From: Planctomycetota bacterium
GTDB taxonomy: Bacteria > Planctomycetota > MHYJ01 > JACPTZ01
NCBI GenBank assembly: GCA_016192525.1
Contig: JACPTZ010000120.1
Coordinates: 26,949 to 74,128 of the forward strand
Length of the DNA: 47,180 bases
Direction of reading: 5' to 3'
The notes below the pieces were generated by a model. That model had not been told where the DNA came from and ran no database searches. It worked only from the letters and a program-made list of their open reading frames with translations. The first letter of the stretch is position 1. Every line of letters starts with the position of its first letter. A program made the translations under genes and the position numbers. Positions 12,640 through 21,025 of the stretch are shown here, piece after piece.

Positions 12640-12647
12640 GGCCCGGC
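12630..12647 (-). terminator. Perfect palindrome after the regulator stop, possible terminator
   Basis: GCCGGGCCATGGCCCGGC begins 3 nt after the stop codon of the regulator (12651) and is followed, in the direction of transcription, by TCCTTCTTTA. The stem is strong but the T tract is interrupted, so termination is only plausible. It also contains the start codon of the PIN remnant. Confidence 0.4.
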
Positions 12648-12650
12648 GCG

Positions 12651-14048
12651 TCAAGCCGGCCGGCTCAGTTCGTATTCCCGGATCTTCACGTAGAGCTGCT
12701 TCCGCGAAATCCCCAGGATCGACGCAGCCCGCGTCTTGTTTCCGAAGGTGATCCGCAGGGCCCGCTCGATCGCCTCCCGCTCCGCCTGCCGGATCGAAAC
12801 CGGAAGCGCGCCCGACTCCTCGAGCAGCCGCGGCGCCGGCGGCGCCTCCGGCCTCGACGCCTCCGTCCCGGATCGCCTCACCGGAACGGGCAGATCGTCC
12901 TCCTCGATCGCCGGCGGGCTTGAGGCGCGGACCGCCGACCGGGCGGCTTCCTCAAGCTCGGCCACATTTCCGGGCCAGTCGTGCCGGACCAGCCGGTCCC
13001 GCGCGGCGGCGGAGACCCTTCGTCCCGCGGGGAGGCCGAGTTCCGAACAGGACGCCGCGACGAAGTGCTCGAAGAGCGGCTCGATGTCCTCCCGCCGGTC
13101 GCGGAGCGGCGGAACGCCGATCGCGAACGGCTGAAGGCGGTAGTAGAGATCGCGACGGAATCGACCGCCGTCCAGCGCCTCGCGGGGATCGCGGGCGGCG
13201 CCGGCGATGATCCGGGTCGTGACGGGCAGATCGGCCGTCCCCCCCACCGGTCGCACGAACTTCTCCTGCAGGACGCGCAGGAGTTTCGCCTGGGCCGGCT
13301 CCGGAAGGGCGGTCACCTCCTCGAGGAAGAGCGTCCCGCCGTCCGCCTCGGCCACCGCCCCGACCCGATCGGAGAGGTTCCGCCCGGGCGCCCCCCGTCG
13401 ATGACCGAACAGTTCCGCCTCGGCCAGCGCCGGCGGCAGCAGGGCGCAGTTCACGCCCACGAACCGGTCCGTCGGATCGCCCGACAGCGCATGGACCGCG
13501 CGGGCCGCCGAGCGCTTCCCCGTTCCCGGCTCGCCGACGAGGAACACCGGGTCGCGCCCGTGCGAGGCGCGCGTGAGGCGGTCGAACAGGAGACGCATCG
13601 GCAGGCTCTGTCCCACGAGCCCGCACAGGCGTCCGGACGCGGCGCCCGCCCCGTCGAAGCGCACCGGGGCATCGGCGGGTTGCGCGACGAGGACGAGAAA
13701 CGTCTGCCCCAGTCGATCCAGGGCAAGATAAAGCGGGAGCACCTCTTCGGGAGGGAGGCCGAGCGACTGCAGCAGGCCGAGGAGGGACTCCTTCAGGCGC
13801 TGGAGGCGGGTCGAGGTCTCCTCGAAGGAGAGGCGGCTCACGGCGATCTCGCCGGCGAGGTCCTCCAGCCACTCGTCGAGACCGGCGAGGTCTCCGGTCG
13901 TCACCCGCCGGATCGCCGCTTCGATCCGGCGCCCCGCCGGCGTCGAGTCGGAGGGGACGCCGACCCAGCGCTTGAGAAGCTCGCCTTCGAGGCCGGCGAG
14001 GCGGCCGGCGAGACGCTGCAGACGGGCCAGGTCCCCGGGGGCGATCAT
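12651..14048 (-). CDS. Enhancer-binding-protein-like AAA+ regulator lacking GAFTGA
   Basis: A 465-residue protein: an N-terminal helical input domain (1-125, not recognised, weakly like RsbRD-type sensor domains), a sigma-54-activator AAA+ domain (about 143-370), and a Fis-type helix-turn-helix (TFGNKTRAASILGISRKQLYVKIREY). Walker A is GEPGTGKR (172-179), Walker B is GGTLFLEEV. The loop that contacts sigma-54, normally GAFTGA after ELFGHEK, reads GAPGRN (219-224) after ELFGHRR. It therefore may not open sigma-54 promoters and could act as a DNA-binding regulator, or as a partner in a hetero-oligomer. Its ATG overlaps the stop of the hybrid kinase gene by 4 nt (ATGA), so the two are translationally coupled. 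Confidence 0.88.
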   Translation of the reverse strand: MIAPGDLARLQRLAGRLAGLEGELLKRWVGVPSDSTPAGRRIEAAIRRVTTGDLAGLDEWLEDLAGEIAVSRLSFEETSTRLQRLKESLLGLLQSLGLPPEEVLPLYLALDRLGQTFLVLVAQPADAPVRFDGAGAASGRLCGLVGQSLPMRLLFDRLTRASHGRDPVFLVGEPGTGKRSAARAVHALSGDPTDRFVGVNCALLPPALAEAELFGHRRGAPGRNLSDRVGAVAEADGGTLFLEEVTALPEPAQAKLLRVLQEKFVRPVGGTADLPVTTRIIAGAARDPREALDGGRFRRDLYYRLQPFAIGVPPLRDRREDIEPLFEHFVAASCSELGLPAGRRVSAAARDRLVRHDWPGNVAELEEAARSAVRASSPPAIEEDDLPVPVRRSGTEASRPEAPPAPRLLEESGALPVSIRQAEREAIERALRITFGNKTRAASILGISRKQLYVKIREYELSRPA

Positions 14049-16513
14049 GTCTGTTCCACCACCTCCCTCACCTTCTTCAGGAGACCCTCCGGCGTGAACG
14101 GCTTCTGAAGGAAGGCCGATCCGTGAGGGAAGATGCCGGAGCGGAACACTTCGTTGTCGGTGTAGCCGGACATGTACAGGACCCGGAGCCCGGGCTTCTC
14201 GCGGAGCGCCCGCGCCGCCAGTTCGATGCCGCCCATCACCGGCATCACGGTGTCGGTGAGGAGCAGATCGATCCTGCCCGCATGGGTCCGCAGGAGCGCC
14301 AGGGCCTCGGCGCCGTCCGGGGCGGCGATCACGGAGTAGCCCTGCGACCGGAGGATCTCGACCACCAGTCCCCGCACCCCGGGCTCGTCCTCAGCGAGAA
14401 GGACCGTCTCCGAGCCGGACGACGGGACGGCGGCCGGGGGGGGGAGAGCGTCGGTCTGGACCTCTTCGTTGACGCGGGGGAGGTACACCTTGAAGGTCGA
14501 TCCCTTCCCCGGCTCGCTGTAGGCCCAGATGTAGCCGCCGCTCTGCTTCACGATGCCGTACACCGTCGAGAGGCCGAGTCCGGTCCCTCTCCCCTGAGGT
14601 TTTGTCGTGAAGAAGGGCTCGAAGAGGTGCGACTGCGTCTCGGCATCCATCCCGGTTCCCGTGTCGGTCACCGCCGCCATCACGTACGGCCCGGGCTTCA
14701 CGACGACGCGGCGGAGGGCGTAGGCGGCGTCGAGCGAGACGTTGGCCGTCTCGATGGTGATCCGTCCCCCCCTGGGCATGGCGTCGCGGGCGTTCACGGC
14801 GAGGTTCATCACAACCTGTTCGATCTGGCCGGAATCGGCCTTCACCGCGCCGAGGTTGGGGGCGAAGGCGATGGCGAGATCGATGTCCTCGCCGATGAGC
14901 CGACGCAGCATCTTTTCCAGATTGGCGAGGAGTTCATTGAGGTCGATCACCTTCGGCTGGAGCATCTGGCGTCGGCTGAAGGCGAGGAGCTGGCGGGTCA
15001 GCCCGGCCGCCCGCTCCCCCGCCCTCCGGATCTCCTCGAGGTCCCTCCGGATCGGTTGACCCGGCTCCACCCGCCGGAGGGCGAGATCGGTGTAGCCGCC
15101 GATGGCGGTGAGAAGATTGTTGAAGTCGTGCGCCACCCCGCCGGCCAGCCGCCCGATCGCCTCCATCTTCTGCGACTGGCGGAACTGATCCTCGAGGCGA
15201 CGCCGCTCCGTGATGTCGAGGAAGGTGACCACGGCGCCGGCCACGCCGCCCTCCTCGTCCCGGATCGGCGTGCTGACGTACTCGACGGGAAAGGAACTGC
15301 CGTCGCGACGCCAGAAGACGTCCGCGTCCACCCGCTGCGTCGAACCATGCCGGAAGGCCGCATAGATGGGGCAATCCTCCTGCGGATAGGGCGACCCGTC
15401 GGGGCGGGAGTGATGAAAGAAGGGGTGCGATACCTGGCCGACGAGATCGGCGATCTCGCAGCCGAACATCCGCGCCGCCGCGGGGTTGGCGAAGGTGACA
15501 CGGCCATCGACATCGAGGCCAAAGATCCCTTCTCCGGCGGAGTTGAGAATGTCCTCGCGGTTCCGGCTCACCTGGAGGAGCGTCAGGGTTCGCTCTCGAA
15601 CCGTCCGTTCGAGCTGCGCATTCATCATCCGGAGGGCCTCCTGGGCCTCTCTCCGAACCGTGACATCCTCGGCGATCTTGATGTAGTGCGTGGCGCGCCC
15701 CGATTCGTCGTGGAGGGTGGAGATGGAGGCCGCCTCCCAGTAGGCCACGCCGTCCTTCCTCCGGTTCAGGAACTCCCCGCTCCAGGTTCCCCCCCGCGAC
15801 AACACCTCCCACATCCGGCGGGCGTCGTCGGGAGACTGTTCCCCGAGGCCCGTGGCAGGTCTCCCGAGCACCTCGCCGGAGGGGTAACCGGTGACCTCGG
15901 TGAACTTTGGGTTTACATGCTCGATGATCCCGGTCAGGTCGGTCACCATGACGATCGCCGGGCTGTGCTGGACGGCGTGGTAGATCTTGCGGTAGGCCTC
16001 GGCGATGCGCCGGCGCGAGGTCGCGGCCTCGCGCAGTTCCAGTTCCCGGACGACAATTCCGGCGAGGGAACGGAGCGAGTCCTGCTCCTCGTGGCTCAGA
16101 TCCCGCGGCTGCGAATCGGCGACGCAGAGCGTGCCCACGGCGCAACCCTCGGCCGTGACGAGGGGCGCACCGGCGTAGAAACGGATCTGCGGACCGGCCC
16201 GGACGAGCGGACTCTCCCGGAACCGGTCATCCGCGAGGGCATCCGGCACGAAGGTCAGTCCCGGAGACTGTATTGTGTGGTGGCAGAAGGACTCGCGGCG
16301 CGGGCTCGACTGGAGTTCGATCCCGATCTTGGCCTTGATCCACTGCCGGGCCTCATCGAGGAAGGCGATGTAGGCGATCGGGACGCGACAGAGACGGGCC
16401 GCTAGTTTGACGATCTCCTCAAAGGCCCGCTCGGGGGGGGTGTCGAGAATCTCGAACCGCCGGAGCGCCTCGAGCCGGGCCTGTTCCGTCTCAAGGGGAG
16501 TGGGCGCTGTCAT
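14045..16513 (-). CDS. Soluble GAF-PAS-PAS hybrid histidine kinase with receiver
   Basis: About 822 residues with no membrane helix. GAF (20-160, beginning RRFEILDTPPERAFEEIVKLAA), two PAS domains (about 175-290 and 315-440), the HisKA H-box [11 protein letters not shown] (phospho-acceptor H462), an ATPase domain with the N box ([11 protein letters not shown]) and G boxes ([14 protein letters not shown]), and a C-terminal receiver with phospho-acceptor D754 (LLLTDTVMP) and K in LQKPF. It would sense a cytoplasmic small molecule or redox state. It couples directly to the regulator at 12651, so that regulator is the obvious output. I use the ATG at 16513, where the family's conserved N-terminus begins; the longer frame to 16669 runs through a repeat. 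No Shine-Dalgarno is visible there. Confidence 0.9.
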   Translation of the reverse strand: MTAPTPLETEQARLEALRRFEILDTPPERAFEEIVKLAARLCRVPIAYIAFLDEARQWIKAKIGIELQSSPRRESFCHHTIQSPGLTFVPDALADDRFRESPLVRAGPQIRFYAGAPLVTAEGCAVGTLCVADSQPRDLSHEEQDSLRSLAGIVVRELELREAATSRRRIAEAYRKIYHAVQHSPAIVMVTDLTGIIEHVNPKFTEVTGYPSGEVLGRPATGLGEQSPDDARRMWEVLSRGGTWSGEFLNRRKDGVAYWEAASISTLHDESGRATHYIKIAEDVTVRREAQEALRMMNAQLERTVRERTLTLLQVSRNREDILNSAGEGIFGLDVDGRVTFANPAAARMFGCEIADLVGQVSHPFFHHSRPDGSPYPQEDCPIYAAFRHGSTQRVDADVFWRRDGSSFPVEYVSTPIRDEEGGVAGAVVTFLDITERRRLEDQFRQSQKMEAIGRLAGGVAHDFNNLLTAIGGYTDLALRRVEPGQPIRRDLEEIRRAGERAAGLTRQLLAFSRRQMLQPKVIDLNELLANLEKMLRRLIGEDIDLAIAFAPNLGAVKADSGQIEQVVMNLAVNARDAMPRGGRITIETANVSLDAAYALRRVVVKPGPYVMAAVTDTGTGMDAETQSHLFEPFFTTKPQGRGTGLGLSTVYGIVKQSGGYIWAYSEPGKGSTFKVYLPRVNEEVQTDALPPPAAVPSSGSETVLLAEDEPGVRGLVVEILRSQGYSVIAAPDGAEALALLRTHAGRIDLLLTDTVMPVMGGIELAARALREKPGLRVLYMSGYTDNEVFRSGIFPHGSAFLQKPFTPEGLLKKVREVVEQT

Positions 16514-16570
16514 GCGGGAGAAGGTAGCACAGGCGGGCCGGAGGGCAAGTGTTAAGTGAGAATCTGGAGT

Positions 16571-16655
16571 GCGGCGACTCGTCGCCGCGCCACACGGATG
16601 GCGGGCAGGCATCCGTGTGGCGGGGCGGCCGGCTGAGCTCAGGATGACAATGCGG
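16571..16655. repeat. Half-copy of element A (A3) upstream of the hybrid kinase
   Basis: The right end only: GCTCAGGATGACAATGCGGTAA, preceded by hairpins on CCACACGGATGGCGGG and GGCATCCGTGTGGCGGGG. No matching left end (GTCATCCTGAG) is present, so it is a decayed or deleted copy. Confidence 0.6.
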
Positions 16656-16689
16656 TAAGGTATCGTCACGGAACAAGTGCGTGCTTTCG

Positions 16690-16816
16690 TTGTATCCCTC
16701 TCCCCGGAGGGGAGAGGGTAGGGAGAGGGGGACGCCCGTCACGAGCCGTTCCCCTCCCCCTACCCCCTCCCCTCCGGGGAGGGGGAAACAACAGCGGCCG
16801 ACCACCCGCGCGGTCA
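16690..16816. repeat. Palindromic element E1 (CCCTCTCCCC / GGGGAGGGGG)
   Basis: Pyrimidine-rich and purine-rich arms (CCCTCTCCCCGGAGGGGAGAGGG; CCCTCCCCCTACCCCCTCCC and beyond) pair. The right end, GGGGGAAACAACAGCGG followed by CCACCCGC, matches the right end of element D3 at 19180-19213. From here to 16979 I see no gene, only a small hairpin CCTGTTCACCGGAACAGG at 16841-16858. Confidence 0.75.
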
Positions 16817-16979
16817 GGGTTGCCGTCAGAAGCCCCATCCTGTTCACCGGAACAGGTCCTGCGTCGGTTCCCGTGGAAGCGCTCGGGAACAGGCTTCCGG
16901 ATCCGTTTCAGTGGATTCAGCGGCTTCAGCAGTGCGGTCGTCCGCCCGGCCGCCTCAGGCGACCGGTCCGTCCCCGCCC

Positions 16980-18842
16980 CTACCGCCCGGCGGGCGCGTC
17001 CAGCACCTCGCGAATCTTGCGGCCGAGAAGATCGGGCGTGTAGGGCTTCTGGATGAACGCCATTCCGGGGTCAAGCACCCCCTGACTCACGATCGTCCGG
17101 TCGGTGTATCCCGAGGTGTACAGCACCCGCACTCCGGGCCGGAGCGCGACAAGCCGATCGGCCAGCTCGCGCCCGCTCATCCCCGGCATCACCACGTCCG
17201 TCAGGAGCAGGTGAATCGGGCCCGACGACTCCGCCCGCACGAGGGCGGCGGCGCCGTCCGGGGCCTCGATGACGCGGTACCCCAGTTCCACGAGCGCCTC
17301 CCGCGCGAACTGGCGGACCGGCCCGGAATCTTCGACCAGCAGAACCGTCTCCGAGCCGCGCGGATCGACCCGGCTCGCCTCGGGCGCCGCCGGCCCGGGA
17401 TCTCCCTCCGCGAGAAGTCGCGGCAGATAGATCTTGAACGTGGAGCCCTTCCCCGGCTCGCTGTACACCCAGATCGTGCCGCCGGTCTGCTTCACCACCC
17501 CGTAGACGGTGGCCAGCCCCAGCCCGGTCCCCCTTCCCTGCTCCTTGGTCGTGAAGAACGGTTCGAAGATTCGGGCGCGCGTGGCTTCGTCCATGCCGGT
17601 CCCGGTGTCGCTGACCGCGAGCATCACGTACTCGCCCGGAGAGGCCCCCGGGTGCGCCCGCGCATACTCCTCGTCCAGCGCCGCGTCGGACGTCTCGAGG
17701 GTGAGCCGCCCACCGCGGGGCATCGCGTCGCGGGCGTTCACGGCCAGATTCAGAATCACCTGCTGGACCTGACCGGGATCGGCCATGACCCTTCCCAGGC
17801 GGGGCGAGAGGATCGTGACGAGGTCGACGTCCTCGGCGATGAGGCGGCGCAGCATGGATTCCATGTCGGACAGCACGGCGTTCAGATCGAGGATCCTGGG
17901 CTGGAGCACCTGCCGGCGGCTGAAGGCGAGCAACTGCTGGGTCAGGGCCGCCGCCTGCACCGCCGCCTTGCGAATCTCGAGGGTTCCCCGGTGCGCCGGA
18001 TCGCCCTCCTTCAAGCGGCGGAGCAGAAGGTCGGAGTGCCCGAGAATCACCGTCAGCAGGTTGTTGAAGTCGTGCGCTACCCCGCCGGCCAGCTGGCCGA
18101 TCGCCTCCATCTTCTGTGACTGGCGCAGCTGCTCCTGGAGACTGACCTCGGAGTTCATCGACACGCGCAGAGCCTCCTCCGACTTCCCCGCCGCCTCGGC
18201 CAAACGGCGGTACCGTTCCTCGGACTCCAGCAGGCGCGTGTGATCGCGGCTCAGAACGACGGCCTGGGCGAGCTGGGCGGACATGGCGCGGGCGAATGGA
18301 TGCCAGTCTTCGGCGGGAGCGGAGACTCCGGTACCCATCAGGACCAATCCCACGTTCTCCCCGGCGTGATTGAGTGGCGACAACAGCAGAGAGGTCAAAC
18401 CGAATCGTGCGAGGGGCAACAGGGAGGTGTGTTCCGCGACCTCATCAGAATCGACTTGTACGATCCTGCCGCCGCGGGCCGCCTCGGCAAGGAGCGGGAA
18501 GATCTCAAGGTCCCTGGCGCCGCCAGACGCGGCGGCGTCCTCGAATCCGAATTCCCCCGCGAGAGTGAGGACCTTGCCCTCGCTCCACAGGTAGACGGCG
18601 CCGCTCGAGAAACCTGCCGCACCGAGGCCTCGCCGGAGGATTTCGGAGAGCGAGTCCGACAGGGAGATGCCGAGTTCCAGGGCCCTGGCACAGCCCCCGA
18701 GAACGGCGATCTCGGCCTCGATCGTGGCGAGGCGACGCGCGAGGCCGGCGTCACGCTCGATCTGGAGGTCCATTTTCTCATGCGAAGCCGGGCGAACCGG
18801 GGGCGGAACGGGGCGCTCGGGATCCATGGCGGGATCGGGCAT
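16980..18842 (-). CDS. Soluble GAF hybrid histidine kinase with receiver
   Basis: About 620 residues without membrane segments. A coiled N-terminus and GAF-like domain (about 45-195), the H-box [11 protein letters not shown] (H257), an ATPase domain ([25 protein letters not shown]), and a receiver with D549 (LLLTDVVMP) and K in IQKPY. From the H-box on it closely parallels the kinase at 14045, so the two kinases share a recent origin for that half while their sensor halves differ. ATG 18842 has GGAGG nine bases upstream; the frame to 18908 is upstream sequence. Transcribed from the sigma-70 site at 19000-19027. No response regulator gene abuts it; the NtrC-type regulator at 19229 lies on the other side of repeat D3. 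Confidence 0.9.
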   Translation of the reverse strand: MPDPAMDPERPVPPPVRPASHEKMDLQIERDAGLARRLATIEAEIAVLGGCARALELGISLSDSLSEILRRGLGAAGFSSGAVYLWSEGKVLTLAGEFGFEDAAASGGARDLEIFPLLAEAARGGRIVQVDSDEVAEHTSLLPLARFGLTSLLLSPLNHAGENVGLVLMGTGVSAPAEDWHPFARAMSAQLAQAVVLSRDHTRLLESEERYRRLAEAAGKSEEALRVSMNSEVSLQEQLRQSQKMEAIGQLAGGVAHDFNNLLTVILGHSDLLLRRLKEGDPAHRGTLEIRKAAVQAAALTQQLLAFSRRQVLQPRILDLNAVLSDMESMLRRLIAEDVDLVTILSPRLGRVMADPGQVQQVILNLAVNARDAMPRGGRLTLETSDAALDEEYARAHPGASPGEYVMLAVSDTGTGMDEATRARIFEPFFTTKEQGRGTGLGLATVYGVVKQTGGTIWVYSEPGKGSTFKIYLPRLLAEGDPGPAAPEASRVDPRGSETVLLVEDSGPVRQFAREALVELGYRVIEAPDGAAALVRAESSGPIHLLLTDVVMPGMSGRELADRLVALRPGVRVLYTSGYTDRTIVSQGVLDPGMAFIQKPYTPDLLGRKIREVLDAPAGR

Positions 18843-18999
18843 GGGTGCAATCCTCCCTGGAATGCGGGGCCTTCGAACGAGGCACGGAGTCCGGGCGCTC
18901 CCGGACACGAGGTCGGGGCGTGGGCCGCGATGGATCAGATTTCAGAGGGACCTTCCCCTTCCCGGGGGCGTATCTGTGGTTCCCTCTCCACATCGTTGG

Positions 19000-19027
19000 A
19001 TCATAACACCGGCGGCGGGTTCGTAAA
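19000..19027 (-). promoter_or_regulatory. Sigma-70-type promoter for the GAF hybrid kinase
   Basis: On the minus strand: -35 TTTACG (19022-19027), 16-nt spacer, -10 TATGAT (19000-19005, five of six consensus bases). It predicts a start near 18993 and a leader of about 150 nt before ATG 18842. Confidence 0.55.
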
Positions 19028-19038
19028 TAGGGTGATTC

Positions 19039-19233
19039 CCGATGCGACTGGTGGTCCGTCTACGCTTATTCGGCGAGTTCTTTCCTTTGTTCCCTCCCCC
19101 CGCAGGGGGGAGGGCAGGGAGGGGGGCGCGCGCCAGCAAGGGGAAGGGCCGCGCCCCTCCCCCTACCCCCTCCCCAAGGGGAGGGGGAAACAACAACGGC
19201 GAACCACCCGCACGATGGAGTTGACCGATCACT
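19039..19233. repeat. Palindromic element D3 with E-type core
   Basis: The left end CTGGTGGTCCGTCTACGC and the right end (minus strand) CAGTGATCGGTCAACTCC are related inverted ends. Inside are E-type arms: CCCTCCCCCCGCAGGGGGGA, and CCCCTCCCC...GGGGAGGGGGAAACAACAACGG. The left 60 bp is nearly identical to the sequence entering the right edge of the window at 47118. The right end contains the stop codon of the regulator gene at 19229. Confidence 0.75.
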
Positions 19234-20575
19234 GTGTCTCCATCCCCCGGATCAGCCGGTAGAGGTGGCGCTCGCTCACGCCGAGCGCCGCCGCGGCCTT
19301 CTGACGGTTGCCGCCCAGGCGGTCGAGCACCGACCGGATGTGCCGCTTCTGGGCCTCGACGAGCGACAGCGAGGCACCGTGGGTCGGCGGACCCTCGGGC
19401 AGGCCGAGGTGGGCCGAGGCAATCGCGGAGGCTCCCTCCACGGCGGCCGTGAACGAGGCCCGCTCCATCGTGTGCGCCAGCTCGCGCACGTTTCCCGGCC
19501 AGCGGTACGACTCCAGCGCCGCGCGCGACTCGGCGTCGATCGGCAACGGGTCCCCGCCCGGCGGGGCGAGCCGCGCGAGAAAGTGATCCGCCAGCGGCAG
19601 GATGTCCTCCGGTCGCTCCCGCAGCGGCGGAATCCGGAGTCGGATCACGAGGAGCCGGTGAAAGAGATCTTCGCGGAACTGCCCGGCCGCCACCCGCTCC
19701 TCGAGCGGCTGGTTCGAGGCGGCCAGGATCCGCACGTCCACCGGCTGCTCGCGGGTGGACCCCACCCGACGGAAGAGCCCGCCTTCGAGCACCCGCAGGA
19801 GCCGCACCTGCGCCGCCGGGGCGATCGTCCCGATCTCGTCGAGGAAGAGCGCGCCGCCGTCGGCCACCTCGAGCAGGCCGGACCGCGCCTCCACCGCGCC
19901 GGTGAACGCCCCCTTCTCGTGGCCGAAGAGTTCCGAGTCGACGAGACTCTCCGTCAGCGCCCCGCAGTTCAGCACGGTGAACGGCTTGTCGGCTCGGGTG
20001 CTCCGCTGATGGATGAACTCGGCGAGGAGCCCCTTCCCGGTGCCGGTCTCCCCCTCGATGAGCACCGTCATGTCGCTGGCGGCCACCCTCGAGGCCTCGT
20101 CGATCAGCTTCCGCATCGCCGCGGAGCGGGCGACGATCCCGGTCGCCGCCGCCGGGCGGCGTCGCCGGAGTTCCTCCCGGTAGACGCGGTTCTGCCGGGC
20201 CAGCCGCGCCTTCTCCATCGCCCGCTGCACCACCATCTCCAGTTCGGCGAGCCGGACCGGCTTCGTGACGTAGTGAAAGGCCCCGCCCTTCATCGCCTGC
20301 ACGGCCGATTCCACCGATCCCTGCCCGGTCACCATCACCACCTCGATCTGCGCGTCGGCGGTCTTCAGACGCCCCAGCAGGGTGAGCCCGTCCATCCCCG
20401 GCATGAGGATGTCGAGCAGGGCGACGTCGATCGACCGGTCGCGGACGAGGGCGAGGGCGGTCTCGGCTTCGCCGGCCTGCAGGACCTCGAATCCGCGCGA
20501 CTGCAGTCGCTCCGCGACGTTTTCGCGGAAGCCGGCCTCGTCGTCGACGAGGAGAACGGTGCCGGGGGGTCTCAT
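19229..20575 (-). CDS. NtrC-family sigma-54 response regulator
   Basis: A 448-residue protein: receiver domain (D55 in LLDILMPGMDG; DDE at 11-13; K in VTKP), AAA+ domain with Walker A GETGTGKG, an intact ELFGHEKGAFTGA loop, Walker B GGALFLDEIG, and a C-terminal Fis-type HTH (RLGGNRQKAAAALGVSERHLYRLI). It activates sigma-54 promoters when phosphorylated. The likely partner is the membrane kinase at 21026, which is upstream in the same direction with repeats C1 and B2 between. The start ATG at 20575 has GAGG ten bases upstream. The two strong sigma-54 sites in this window (28252, 46692) are candidate targets, by co-location only. Confidence 0.95.
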   Translation of the reverse strand: MRPPGTVLLVDDEAGFRENVAERLQSRGFEVLQAGEAETALALVRDRSIDVALLDILMPGMDGLTLLGRLKTADAQIEVVMVTGQGSVESAVQAMKGGAFHYVTKPVRLAELEMVVQRAMEKARLARQNRVYREELRRRRPAAATGIVARSAAMRKLIDEASRVAASDMTVLIEGETGTGKGLLAEFIHQRSTRADKPFTVLNCGALTESLVDSELFGHEKGAFTGAVEARSGLLEVADGGALFLDEIGTIAPAAQVRLLRVLEGGLFRRVGSTREQPVDVRILAASNQPLEERVAAGQFREDLFHRLLVIRLRIPPLRERPEDILPLADHFLARLAPPGGDPLPIDAESRAALESYRWPGNVRELAHTMERASFTAAVEGASAIASAHLGLPEGPPTHGASLSLVEAQKRHIRSVLDRLGGNRQKAAAALGVSERHLYRLIRGMETQ

Positions 20576-20618
20576 GGGGATGTCGCCTCTCTCATCGGAG
20601 CCTGTCTGCAGGTCCTCC

Positions 20619-20833
20619 AGGCCGGATCATTCATGAAACGAAGACCGCAGCCCCGAGTAGCGGCCGCAGGCCGCGTAACGAGGGGCGGGACAGGCGAACG
20701 GCCCTGCACCTGGAGCCGGCCCCTCGTTACGGCCCCGCAGCACGTGCTGCGGGGCCTACTCGGGGCCTCGGGGATCCGCTCAGACCCTTCGTCGTCCGGA
20801 CGTGCGCGGGAGTTCATGAATAGTCCGGACTAG
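20619..20833. mobile_element. MITE-like element C1 (ends CCGGATTATTCATGAA type)
   Basis: Left end GGCCGGATCATTCATGAA, right end TTCATGAATAGTCCGGAC. The core has GCCCCGAGTAGCGGCCGCAG, then CGTAACGAGGGGCGG and its partner GGCCCCTCGTTACGG, plus the hairpin CCGCAGCACGTGCTGCGG and CTACTCGGGGC. The same ends bound elements C2 (different core) and C3 (same core). No coding. Confidence 0.8.
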
Positions 20834-20880
20834 GGTGCATCAACGAAGTTCGGGGCCAGGCGCCGATGAATCGGCCCGCC

Positions 20881-21000
20881 CGCCCTGAGCGAGGCACCCG
20901 CCATCCGTACGGCGGGCGCCGAGTCGTAGGGCGCGCCCGCGGTGCCGTCCTTCGACTCGCCCCGCAGCACGTGCTGCGGGGCTCGCTCAGGACGGGCGGG
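20881..21000. repeat. Palindromic element B2
   Basis: CGCCCTGAGCGAGGC ... GCTCGCTCAGGACGGGCGG, with inner GAGTCGTAGGG / CCTTCGACTCG. It contains two swappable hairpins: CCCGCCATCCGTACGGCGGG and CCCCGCAGCACGTGCTGCGG, the latter also in C1. It fills the gap between element C1 and the 3' end of the membrane kinase gene. Confidence 0.8.
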
Positions 21001-21025
21001 TGGCTGGGTACTTTCCCGACTCTGC

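Noticed and set aside
19265..20833. 522-residue plus-strand frame
   Set aside because: Antisense of the NtrC-type regulator and runs on into element C1.
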